Shown piece by piece: positions 26,079 to 32,191 of a DNA stretch of 32,191 bases. The notes under the pieces were generated by a model. The model had not been told where the DNA came from and did no database searches. It saw only the letters and a program-made list of their open reading frames with translations. Position numbers and translations under genes: made by a program. The DNA is from CAYGZC01 sp964354225. Its GTDB lineage: Bacteria; Bacteroidota; Ignavibacteria; UBA10030; SZUA-254. The stretch lies in NCBI GenBank assembly GCA_964354225.1, contig CAYGZC010000210.1, forward strand, positions 1 to 32,191, written 5' to 3'. Every line of letters starts with the position of its first letter. Within the stretch, counting starts at the first letter, position 1.

Positions 26079-27212
26079 ATGCGAAATCCTTTTCTTAAAA
26101 TATCTTGGTTTGTAGTAGCGATACTCGCTATCTCTCTTTCTGTGTTCTGGTATGGATGCCAGAGCGATAAGAATGATTCAGTAAGTGTCGGACCGCAAAT
26201 TCAGGCACCATCTTTCGCAAAGTTAAGTACCGATGATCCGGCAGTTCAATCTGTCATGGCAGTGCAGAATAAACACACTGCAAAATTAATGACTGATAAA
26301 AACATTGTTGGGACAGCAACCGGATTAACTGAAGATGGTAGATTAGCTATTCTTGTTTTCCTTAAAGAAGGTCCCGGCTCGCCAAAGGGCGTACGTGTAA
26401 CTTCTTCTATTATCCCGACCGATCTTGACGGTGTTCCTGTTATCACAGAAGTAACAGGTGAGTTCAGAGCAATGAAGAGCACCGCTGTCAGTCATACTGC
26501 CAAGCAAACCCCACCGATTCAGCTTGGTACATCTGGCGGCTGGCGTTATGATTTAGCCAATGGATATTGCTGCGGCGGTACAATTGGTTCTCTCATCAAA
26601 AAGGGAACCACGCAATATGTTCTCAGCAACTATCACGTATTCTGGGGTGATATTGTTGCGGGTGGTAACGGCAGAGTGGCAACAGCAGGTGATCCGGTTA
26701 TTCAACCGGGTTTAATTGATGTTGGATGCAATGCTGCAAATGCACAGAACGTTGCCAATCTTTCTGGTTCTGGAAGTTTACCGGGCAATAATGTTGATGC
26801 CGGTTATGCTCAGGTAATACCCGGCATGGTGCGCACCGACGGCGCTATTCTTGAGGTTGGAACCATTTCTGCAAGTACAGTTGCTGCAACCATTGGCCAA
26901 AAGGTGAAGAAGAGCGGGCGAACAAGTGGTTTGACGCGCACAACAGTGTATGCCATCAACGGTACGGTGACCATTCAATACGAAACCGAATGTGCCGGTG
27001 CCCCCGCATTCACGCAGACATTCACCAATCAGGTTATACTCAATGGCGGCAGATTCATCCAATCCGGCGATTCAGGATCGTTGATGGTTGAAGATGTCAC
27101 GACAAATCCCAAGGCAGTCGGTCTTTGCTTTGCAGGCAGCTCGAAATACGGTATAGCGAACCGGATCAATGAAGTGCTTGCGTGGGCTGGTGCCACGATG
27201 GTTGGTAACTAA
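26079..27212 (+). CDS. Secreted trypsin/chymotrypsin-fold-like serine protease with N-terminal prodomain-like region
   Basis: A 377-residue exported protein. Residues 8-26 are a hydrophobic signal with Cys27 (WYGCQS), perhaps lipidated although the -3 residue is atypical. Residues of about 57-133 form a small domain (HTAKLM ... VGTATGLTEDGR ... LDGVPVITEVTGEF) that recurs in the next gene and may be a propeptide. The catalytic part follows the chymotrypsin order: His186 (SNYHVF), Asp240 (NNVDAGYA) and Ser332 in QSGDSGSLMV, with a Gly-rich context. CCGG and other Cys residues could form disulfides. The substrate is unknown. It is a self-contained unit with promoter 25920, strong ribosome binding site and terminator 27256. 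The triad is inferred from motif order, not from an alignment. Confidence 0.75.
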   Translation: MRNPFLKISWFVVAILAISLSVFWYGCQSDKNDSVSVGPQIQAPSFAKLSTDDPAVQSVMAVQNKHTAKLMTDKNIVGTATGLTEDGRLAILVFLKEGPGSPKGVRVTSSIIPTDLDGVPVITEVTGEFRAMKSTAVSHTAKQTPPIQLGTSGGWRYDLANGYCCGGTIGSLIKKGTTQYVLSNYHVFWGDIVAGGNGRVATAGDPVIQPGLIDVGCNAANAQNVANLSGSGSLPGNNVDAGYAQVIPGMVRTDGAILEVGTISASTVAATIGQKVKKSGRTSGLTRTTVYAINGTVTIQYETECAGAPAFTQTFTNQVILNGGRFIQSGDSGSLMVEDVTTNPKAVGLCFAGSSKYGIANRINEVLAWAGATMVGN

Positions 27213-27255
27213 TATTTTAAAACCATAAACCAAGATTGGGAGTTTATGTAGATAT

Positions 27256-27297
27256 AAGCACTCACTTCAAACGGAAACGATGCGGTGAGTGCTTTTT
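27256..27297. terminator. Strong terminator after the protease gene
   Basis: AAGCACTCAC at 27256-27265 pairs perfectly over ten bases with GTGAGTGCTT at 27285-27294, around a 19-base loop. T-rich sequence follows. The A-rich bases before the left arm make partial function on the other strand possible. Confidence 0.92.
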
Positions 27298-27322
27298 ATT
27301 TTTTAATATGATGAGATGACTG

Positions 27323-27646
27323 ATGAAATATTTTTTTGTAATATTGCTATGTGTATCTTTTGGCATAATAATTTTTGATTGCAGCAATGGTGAGAGACAT
27401 AATGGTGAAGGGAAGACGACGATGAAAGTCCGCGATATCAATGAAGTAAAGGAAGACCACACGAAAGAACTGATGGCGATCCACGGTGTTGTAGGTGTTG
27501 CTATCGGTGCCTACGATGATGGCACAAAGTGTATTAGTGTAATGGTTGATACGCTGACGCCTGAGATTGAAAAGAAAATCCCCAAAACGCTTGAGGGACA
27601 TCCCGTGAGAATTGATGAGTCAGGAGTGTTTAAGCCATTGAAATAA
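27323..27646 (+). CDS. Small exported protein repeating the protease's N-terminal domain
   Basis: A 107-residue protein with an N-terminal hydrophobic segment (residues 1-19) ending at Cys20 (IIIFDCSNG), so either secreted or lipidated through a non-standard lipobox. Residues of about 42-107 align with residues of about 60-133 of the protease encoded just upstream. Both have HT-x-x-LM, VVG or IVG followed by A-x-G, a DG, an alternating hydrophobic strand, IP-x-x-L-[ED]-G-x-PV, and I-x-E-x-[TS]-G-x-F. No catalytic domain is attached, so this is a stand-alone version of the presumed prodomain. A role as inhibitor, chaperone or diverged relic of a protease gene is possible; none is demonstrated. 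It lies beyond the protease terminator and thus has separate transcription. Confidence 0.65.
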   Translation: MKYFFVILLCVSFGIIIFDCSNGERHNGEGKTTMKVRDINEVKEDHTKELMAIHGVVGVAIGAYDDGTKCISVMVDTLTPEIEKKIPKTLEGHPVRIDESGVFKPLK

Positions 27647-27659
27647 TTTATGGCGGATT

Positions 27660-28223
27660 ATGCATAAGCAAATAATGAAACAGATTGTACCCCAAGAAAT
27701 TATTGAAAAACGTATCTTTCTGATACGTGGTTGTAAAATAATGCTGAGCTTACATATAGCAGAATTATATGGAGTTGAGACTCGAGTGCTTAACCAGGCA
27801 GTTAAGCGTAATCGCTCCCGTTTTCCAAATGACTTTATGTTTCAATTGACCATCGATGAAGCAGAATGGCTGGTATCACAAAATGTGATACCACACTCAA
27901 AATATTTCGGCGGCTCGCTTCCCTACGCTTTTACCGAGGAAGGCGTTGCAATGTTATCCACTGTTCTTAAGAGCGAACGTGCAATACAAATGAGCATAGC
28001 TATTATGCGGGCATTTGTCAGGTTGCGAGAACTTATATCGGCACACAAAGAGTTGGCTCAGAAACTTGCAGAGTTGGAAAGGAAAATCCAAAAACATGAC
28101 ACTCAAATTCAATCAATCTTTGAGGCAATCCGGCAATTAATGATATTACCGGATAAGCCAAAACGCCAAATAGGATTTCAAGTGAAAGAACAAAAAGTGC
28201 AGTACAAAGTTAAAAAGAGATAA
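27660..28223 (+). CDS. ORF6N domain-containing DNA-binding-type protein
   Basis: A 187-residue protein. Residues of about 6-95 match the ORF6N domain found in phage and bacterial accessory genes: IIEKRIFLIRGCKIMLSLHI, AELYGVETRVLNQAVKRN, RFPNDFMFQLT and YAFTEEGVAMLSTVLKSERA. Residues of about 118-160 are a coiled coil (ELAQKLAELERKIQKHDTQI), followed by a basic tail. The domain is assumed to bind DNA; such genes are common in prophages and genomic islands and are often solitary. The start at 27660 is ATG; a second ATG at 27675 (MKQIVPQ) is possible. It is flanked by two copies of a short sequence block (see the duplication entries), consistent with a mobile or duplicated region. Confidence 0.85.
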   Translation: MHKQIMKQIVPQEIIEKRIFLIRGCKIMLSLHIAELYGVETRVLNQAVKRNRSRFPNDFMFQLTIDEAEWLVSQNVIPHSKYFGGSLPYAFTEEGVAMLSTVLKSERAIQMSIAIMRAFVRLRELISAHKELAQKLAELERKIQKHDTQIQSIFEAIRQLMILPDKPKRQIGFQVKEQKVQYKVKKR

Positions 28224-28239
28224 TGAAGGAGCATTTGCA

Positions 28240-28305
28240 ATGAAACGACTAAATAGCTATATAGTTAAGATTGAAGAAACGGGAGTGATTAAGCCGATGA
28301 AATAA
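28240..28305 (+). pseudogene. Remnant of the tail of a second small exported protein
   Basis: A 21-codon frame ends VKIEETGVIKPMK-stop. This mirrors the C-terminus VRIDESGVFKPLK-stop of the gene ending at 27646. Over the last 14 codons the DNA agrees at about 32 of 42 positions (27605-27646 against 28264-28305). Upstream of this tail nothing of the parent gene remains, because the ORF6N gene lies there. It is most likely a fossil of a tandem duplication. Confidence 0.5.
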
Positions 28306-28410
28306 TGTGAATTTAAGAGAAACAGTAAAACAGATTATACCCGCAATAGGGTGTGACGAAATTGCGTAATTACATTCATATCAGTTAGAATAACGCAATG
28401 TGGATATATA

Positions 28411-28426
28411 GTTAGCGGAAATCGCC
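28411..28426 (+). repeat. Left inverted repeat flanking the methylase/endonuclease pair
   Basis: GTTAGCGGAAATCGCC. Its reverse complement matches 30136-30151 at 15 of 16 positions. It also forms a local hairpin with TTTCCGC at 28427-28433 (stem GCGGAAA, loop TCGCC). Outward of it, GAATAAC and GCAAT blocks also occur in reversed form beyond the right copy. Confidence 0.75.
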
Positions 28427-28486
28427 TTTCCGCAATTTGAGAATATCACCGACTTTGTGTATTATACTGATGATGGTAATAATAAG

Positions 28487-29398
28487 ATGAGAATTCCACA
28501 TCCCATACCGTACCAAGGCAGTAAGAGAAATCTTGCATCCAAGATTTTGTCTTTCATTCCTAATGATACACAAACGTTGTTCGAGCCTTTTGCCGGGTCA
28601 GCGGCAGTGTCTATCGCCGCCGCCCTCAGGAAAAAAAGCAAACGCTTTCATCTCAATGACATTAACAAAACTCTTATGGAGTTGTGGGAGTCTATTATAG
28701 AAAGACCCGAGGAAATTGCAAAACAATACGCCAGACTTTGGAAGGCTCAAGAGGGGAACGAAAGAGAGTTCTACGACAATGTGAGAGAGAAATTCAATAA
28801 AACACAAAGGGCTGATTTTCTCTTATATCTCCTAGCGAGATGTGTCAAAGCAGCAATCCGATATAACTTTAACGGAGAGTTCAACCAAAGCCCCGACAAT
28901 CGACGCCTTGGACGGCACCCTTCAATGATGAAGCAAGATATCATTGGTGCATCACAGCTTTTCAAAGATCGAGTAACTCTGGCTTGCAAAGACTACAGAG
29001 AAGTTTTAAGGATGGCCAAAAAACACGATCTCATTTATATGGATCCTCCGTATCAGGGTACTTTTGCGAGTGGGGGATTTCGTTATTTTCAAGACCTTGA
29101 ATCTAAAACTTTTATTGCCTCATTGTACGAACTCACCAGCAAAGAAATCTGCTTCATTTTAAGCTATGATGGACGCACCGAAGGCAAGACCTTCGGCGAA
29201 CCTTTACCGTTAGATTTAAGACTGAAAAGGATTGAAATCAAGGCAGGTAGATCTTCGCAGGCAACTCTCTTGGGACGAGACTATTTTACTTATGAATCTC
29301 TATACTTGTCTGAAGCTTTGATAAAAAAATTAAACATGGCCCCCGAAGAGATTTTCCAACATGAACTTACGCGACAGACAGAAATGTTTATCTGCTGA
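28487..29398 (+). CDS. D12-class DNA N6-adenine methyltransferase (Dam/DpnIIA-like)
   Basis: A 303-residue amino-methyltransferase using S-adenosylmethionine. It shows the alpha/D12 order: motif X PIPYQGSKRNLA (7-18), motif I FEPFAGSAAV (32-41), the acidic LNDIN (57-61), a central target-recognition region (FNGEFNQSPDNRRLGRHPSM), motif IV DPPY (186-189) and a downstream FILSYDGR segment. It should methylate adenine in a short site; the specificity cannot be read. The frame extends upstream to a GTG at 28457, but ATG 28487 puts PIPYQGSK at the family-typical N-terminal distance. The stop is directly followed by the ATG of the HNH endonuclease (TGAATG), so this is probably the protective methylase of a type II restriction-modification pair. 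Confidence 0.92.
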   Translation: MRIPHPIPYQGSKRNLASKILSFIPNDTQTLFEPFAGSAAVSIAAALRKKSKRFHLNDINKTLMELWESIIERPEEIAKQYARLWKAQEGNEREFYDNVREKFNKTQRADFLLYLLARCVKAAIRYNFNGEFNQSPDNRRLGRHPSMMKQDIIGASQLFKDRVTLACKDYREVLRMAKKHDLIYMDPPYQGTFASGGFRYFQDLESKTFIASLYELTSKEICFILSYDGRTEGKTFGEPLPLDLRLKRIEIKAGRSSQATLLGRDYFTYESLYLSEALIKKLNMAPEEIFQHELTRQTEMFIC

Positions 29399-30127
29399 AT
29401 GAAAAAGGAACGCCCACCCAAAGAATTTATTGAGATAGCTCGAACAATTACGAACAAACGAGCAAGAATTGTAATTGAGCACATCTTGAAACATGGTTAC
29501 ATCACAACTGAAGACTTAGAAGCCAAATACGGCTATAATCATCCACCTCGTGCTGCTCGAGATGTTCGTGAAGCCGGCATTCCGCTGGAAACATTCAGAG
29601 TCAAAGACAAAGAAGGCAGGTCGATAGCAGCTTATAGATTTGGTGACTTTACGAAAATCCAGAAGAATAAACTCAGTGGGAGGACAATCTTTCCAAAAGA
29701 ATTCAAAGAAGAATTGTGCAAGATACAACAGGGTAAGTGTACCATCTGCAATGGGAGTTTCGAACTTCGGTACTTACAGATAGATCACAGAGTTCCATAT
29801 GAGGTTGCAGGGGATGATAATTCAACCAAAAGAGATATCTCAGAATTCACGTTAGTTTGCGGCTCATGTAACAGAGCAAAATCATGGTCATGTGAACATT
29901 GCATTAATTGGCAGCAAGAAAAGAATGCTGACATTTGCAACAAATGCTACTGGGGAAATCCTGAAAACTATTTACACATTGCGTTGCGCACTATTAGACG
30001 GCTCGACATTCTCTGGGAAGAAAACGAAATCAAGAGTTATGATAGAATTAAGGCACTTGCTAATCAAGAAAAGACAACATTGCCCGATTTTGTCAAGAGA
30101 ATCTTAGAAAAAAATATTCGGAGATAA
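29399..30127 (+). CDS. HNH endonuclease with two zinc clusters, candidate type II restriction enzyme
   Basis: A 242-residue protein. Residues of about 10-85 look like a winged helix (ARIVIEHILKHGYITTEDLE, then ARDVREAGIPLETF). The central HNH/beta-beta-alpha-metal site has Asp129-His130 (QIDHRVPYE) and Asn158 (CGSCNRAKSW), framed by a structural zinc set Cys114/Cys117 (CTIC) and Cys154/Cys157 (CGSC). A second set, Cys165/Cys168 (CEHC) and Cys180/Cys183 (CNKC), follows immediately. The C-terminal 50 residues are helical. Adjacency with no gap to a D12 methylase strongly suggests the restriction partner. I do not recognise a named enzyme or specificity. The methylase-first order with coupled translation would let protection accumulate before cleavage activity. 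Confidence 0.85.
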   Translation: MKKERPPKEFIEIARTITNKRARIVIEHILKHGYITTEDLEAKYGYNHPPRAARDVREAGIPLETFRVKDKEGRSIAAYRFGDFTKIQKNKLSGRTIFPKEFKEELCKIQQGKCTICNGSFELRYLQIDHRVPYEVAGDDNSTKRDISEFTLVCGSCNRAKSWSCEHCINWQQEKNADICNKCYWGNPENYLHIALRTIRRLDILWEENEIKSYDRIKALANQEKTTLPDFVKRILEKNIRR

Positions 30128-30135
30128 AACCAGAA

Positions 30136-30151
30136 GGCGACTTCCGCTAAC
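30136..30151 (-). repeat. Right inverted repeat flanking the methylase/endonuclease pair
   Basis: GGCGACTTCCGCTAAC on the + strand, the reverse complement (15/16) of 28411-28426. It begins nine bases after the endonuclease stop codon. Together the two arms bracket exactly the two restriction-modification genes. Confidence 0.75.
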
Positions 30152-30180
30152 AATTGCATAAAAGTTATTCGCTTTATTGT

Positions 30181-30753
30181 ATGAAAATCAAAGAGATATA
30201 TAACACCTTTGCAATAAACTGGCAGATATTAGCCCAAATCGCTACCACACTCGCCTTTATTTTGGCTACCATTACTTTCATTATAGAGATTAAGGCTAAT
30301 CGAGATGAGAGAGAATATTCGATACTTGTTAAATACATTGATACATATGGTTCACTTTCAAAAGAATCAAATGAGGCCTGGTCTGGAATAAAAGGAGTAG
30401 TAAGGAATAACCCAAATACTAAAAAGGAAATATCTGATAAGACATCTACTCTTGAGTACTTAAAGACTAGGTTTGATCAAAAGGAGCCATTATACGATAT
30501 AGAAAGATATATTCTTGAAAACGAAATACAACGACTTAGTCTTCTCAATGAAATTTGTCGATTATCAATTCAAGATGAAAATAAGAGTGTTCTTACAAAA
30601 GCTCTTTTGTCACGCGAGATTTCTTTTTACCAAAATAAATTACAGGATATTCTTGTCCTATATAATAAAGCTTCACAGTTTTGGTTAATGAGTCGACCAC
30701 GTTATGATATGCTAATGAAGTTCAAAGTTGAGGATTTCTTTGGTGAAAAATAA
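30181..30753 (+). CDS. Single-pass membrane protein of unknown function
   Basis: A 190-residue protein. A short N-terminal cytoplasmic piece (MKIKEIYNTFAINW) is followed by one clear transmembrane segment (about residues 16-37, ILAQIATTLAFILATITFII). A long, charged, mainly helical domain follows, with heptad-like stretches (DIERYILENEIQRLSLLNEI, LSREISFYQNKLQDILVLYN). The start is ATG at 30181; the frame also allows a TTG at 30154, inside the sequence next to the right repeat. Codon usage is more AT-rich than in the housekeeping genes. I recognise no family. Location beside a restriction-modification pair makes a defence-associated or mobile-cargo role possible, but that is guilt by association only. 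Confidence 0.65.
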   Translation: MKIKEIYNTFAINWQILAQIATTLAFILATITFIIEIKANRDEREYSILVKYIDTYGSLSKESNEAWSGIKGVVRNNPNTKKEISDKTSTLEYLKTRFDQKEPLYDIERYILENEIQRLSLLNEICRLSIQDENKSVLTKALLSREISFYQNKLQDILVLYNKASQFWLMSRPRYDMLMKFKVEDFFGEK

Positions 30754-30920
30754 ACACAGCCTAACAGAGCTTATATTGTCACAATGTGATGCCTTCTGCA
30801 AAAGAGAAAGCGAAGCGGCATGGCTCGCACGAGTTCTTAAAGATTGCTCGCCAATTAAATACACAACTCGAGATACAGAACGAAGAACGAAATCAAACAA
30901 TACTCAAGAAGGTGATCACT

Positions 30921-31118
30921 ATGAAAAAAGAGTACGATTTTTCCAAAGGCGTACGAGGAAGGTTTTACCATACAAATGCGAATTTGAATCTACCTATATA
31001 TCTTGATGCGGACGTTGCCAAGTTTGTGCAAGAGTTTGCCAAACGCAAGAAGGTTGATACCCAGACGGTCGTTAACAAACTTATACGCAGCAATAAGGCT
31101 ATGATTCAATCAATGTAA
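30921..31118 (+). CDS. Antitoxin-like small protein (BrnA/CopG-like), apparently without toxin partner
   Basis: A 65-residue basic protein: KKEYDFSKGVRGRFYHTNA, then NLNLPIYLDADVAKFVQEFA and VDTQTVVNKLIRSNKAM. The KEYDFSKG-x-RG-x-FY start followed by a predicted ribbon-helix-helix (strand LPIYLD, two helices) is characteristic of small antitoxin-type regulators related to BrnA/CopG. The ATG at 30921 follows a good ribosome binding site (AAGGTG near 30909). The same frame is open upstream to ATGs at 30786 and 30789, adding about 45 charged residues (MPSAKEKAKRHGSHEFLKIA...) that I cannot assign. They may be a separate coding remnant. No BrnT-like or RelE-like toxin gene is recognisable on either side. 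Confidence 0.65.
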   Translation: MKKEYDFSKGVRGRFYHTNANLNLPIYLDADVAKFVQEFAKRKKVDTQTVVNKLIRSNKAMIQSM

Positions 31119-31150
31119 AGCTGCACACGTTAATTGCACATCAGCTATCT

Positions 31151-32191
31151 CTACCACTTCATCCCACACTGCTCAAAGTAGGAATGTAACTCTTTTCTTG
31201 TAGCAAGGTTAATCTCTTCAGCGCGTAGGTCAATTGGATTCAGATCATCGGTTAGGATAGTAGTGTTGGTGATATCTTCAGTAAATCTGTTATCCCATGC
31301 GTGAACTTTTTGATAGCCAGGACCATATCGCCAATCAGGATCCAACGTTAAATTTCCTTCCGGTTCAAAGAACGGTTGGAGCTTTCGGTTGCCAGCGAGA
31401 AGAACAACGTTCCCAACTTTATTTGGCGGCTCTTCCATTGGTAATGCGAGTACTTCCGTAAAATGCTGTTTGAGCGTGGCAGTAAGCGATGCAATAATTG
31501 GATCGTGCCAGCCGATTGCTTCAACATTTATAGCGAAAAGACCATCCGGGGCAAGACGTGATGCAACCAAACCAAACGCTTCTTTTGTAGCGAGATGAAA
31601 AGGTATAGAGCTGCTTCCATAAGCATCGAGGAGGATGACGTCGTATGTGCTGCTTGTGGATGTTAGATATTGTCTGCCGTCCATCTCAAATACTTTTCCT
31701 TCCGAAGGATCAAGCTTAAAATATTTGTATGCCATCTCTACTACTTTTGGATCGATCTCAACTGCATCTACCTTCCAGCGATCCTTGAAATATTGTTTCA
31801 CTATCGAGCCGCCACCCAACCCAATCAGAAGCATCTTACCCGGCTGAACGAAAAAACTTTTTGGTAGATCCATCACTGCACAATAATGCAGGAACGATTC
31901 TCCGGTAGAAGTATCTGCGAGTGTATGGATTCCGCCGTCGATGAGGAGATGGCGGTCGGTTTCATGATCGAAGATGCGAAGCTCTGCGTAGGGGCTTTGC
32001 TCGATTGCAAGGAGACCATTCTCCGGGTCGGCACGCTCGATGGGAGCTTTCCATCCGATAACTACCGATGCGATGATAAATATAATGATCGAAGTAATTG
32101 CCGCAGTAGATTTTTTATTTATTAAAAAACCGAGAACAGCCGTAGCTAACAGAAGCATCCCGATGACGATTGTAAGAAGTGTTACACCGAT
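31151..32191 (-). CDS. Membrane-anchored spermidine-synthase-like methyltransferase-fold protein (5' end outside window)
   Basis: 346 residues are visible; the frame stays open to the right edge. An ATG at 32158 lies inside a hydrophobic segment (IGVTLLTIVIGMLLLATAV), so the true start is probably beyond the window. A second hydrophobic stretch (SIIIFIIASVVIGW) follows. The soluble part has the spermidine-synthase fold: SPYAELRIFDHETDRHLLIDGG, motif I LLIGLGGGSIVKQYF, VDAVEIDPKVVEMAYKYF, DGRQYLTSTSSTYDVILLDAYG, and SSSIPFHLATKEAFGLVASRLAPDG split here by function. These polytopic-plus-synthase fusions are common; whether they really make polyamines is unclear. It is convergent with the antitoxin-like gene, 32 bases apart. 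Confidence 0.85.
   Translation of the reverse strand: MGVTLLTIVIGMLLLATAVLGFLINKKSTAAITSIIIFIIASVVIGWKAPIERADPENGLLAIEQSPYAELRIFDHETDRHLLIDGGIHTLADTSTGESFLHYCAVMDLPKSFFVQPGKMLLIGLGGGSIVKQYFKDRWKVDAVEIDPKVVEMAYKYFKLDPSEGKVFEMDGRQYLTSTSSTYDVILLDAYGSSSIPFHLATKEAFGLVASRLAPDGLFAINVEAIGWHDPIIASLTATLKQHFTEVLALPMEEPPNKVGNVVLLAGNRKLQPFFEPEGNLTLDPDWRYGPGYQKVHAWDNRFTEDITNTTILTDDLNPIDLRAEEINLATRKELHSYFEQCGMKW

Larger units (their letters stand above)
28224..28456. other. Intergenic stretch with duplication debris and hairpins
   Basis: It contains the decayed small-protein tail (28240-28305). Next, AAACAGATTATACCCG at 28328-28343 is a 14/16 match to the ORF6N gene start at 27678-27693. A hairpin is formed by ATTGCGTAATT (28361-28371) with AATAACGCAAT (28389-28399), ten of eleven positions paired. 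The left inverted repeat (28411-28426) completes it. No intact gene is seen. Confidence 0.6.

Noticed and set aside
28361..30180. Integron attC sites at the GTTAGC/GCTAAC repeats
   Set aside because: The layout (GTTAG at the left edge, CTAAC at the right edge of a cassette) is reminiscent of integron cassettes. However, GTTAGCG does not fit GTTRRRY strictly, no complete attC-sized hairpin ending in a matching core follows the right arm, complementarity extends into the cassette interior, and no IntI-type integrase is present.
30728..31006. A 92-codon frame overlapping the antitoxin-like gene
   Set aside because: It runs in a different frame across the antitoxin and its ribosome binding site and resembles no protein; the antitoxin frame is clearly the coding one.
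31120..31147. Hairpin AGCTG/CAGCT between the antitoxin-like gene and the minus-strand gene as a terminator
   Set aside because: The stem is only five bases, the loop is long and there is no T run, so it is not convincing as a terminator.
1..32191. tRNA, rRNA and CRISPR arrays
   Set aside because: Intergenic regions were read on both strands and no cloverleaf with a plausible anticodon arm, rRNA-like stretch or regularly spaced repeat was seen; a covariance search was not possible here.

Overview
The window looks like a chromosomal segment from the Ignavibacteria/Chlorobi/Bacteroidota assemblage, most likely an Ignavibacteriota-type organism. The evidence is a secreted protein with a type A C-terminal (type IX secretion) sorting domain, a TonB-dependent receptor with an N-terminal carboxypeptidase-regulatory-like domain, a DUF2795 protein, a Bacteroidota-type YbeY, stand-alone HPr kinase next to a short hibernation factor, and promoters that combine a TTGACA -35 box with a TAnnTTTG-like -10/-7 region. 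Base composition is moderately AT-rich. No rRNA, tRNA, CRISPR array or recognisable IS transposase was seen.

Layout. Positions 1-7000 hold the 3' end of an M14-like carboxypeptidase, a beta-propeller T9SS cargo protein, lysS and an overlapping TonB-dependent receptor. Positions 7000-12100 hold envelope genes: an unknown exported protein, a DUF2279 protein, a GT2 glycosyltransferase, an S41 processing protease and a DUF3108 protein. Positions 12200-13500 hold a metallo-beta-lactamase-fold hydrolase and a cold-shock gene with its own promoter and terminator. Positions 13533-19084 form a tightly packed housekeeping operon: unknown gene, ybeY, topA, xerC-like recombinase, hpf, hprK. An M23 peptidase and a DUF2795 gene follow and end at a strong terminator (20437-20471). 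Then come a BamA/TamA-family protein, a DNA polymerase III delta' subunit and metG.

From about 25900 the character changes to accessory genes. A chymotrypsin-fold-like secreted protease has its own promoter and terminator. It is followed by a small exported protein that repeats the protease's N-terminal domain, an ORF6N-domain gene flanked by a decayed duplication, a compact DNA adenine methylase/HNH endonuclease pair (candidate type II restriction-modification system) flanked by a 15/16 inverted repeat, a one-TM membrane protein and an orphan antitoxin-like gene. The window closes with a minus-strand membrane-anchored spermidine-synthase-like gene cut by the window end.

The most noteworthy signals are: (i) the inverted repeats around the restriction-modification pair, (ii) the protease/small-protein pair sharing one domain, with a fossil copy of the small protein's tail nearby, and (iii) a recurring promoter architecture with the TTGACA box and a downstream TTG at identical spacing in three unrelated intergenic regions.
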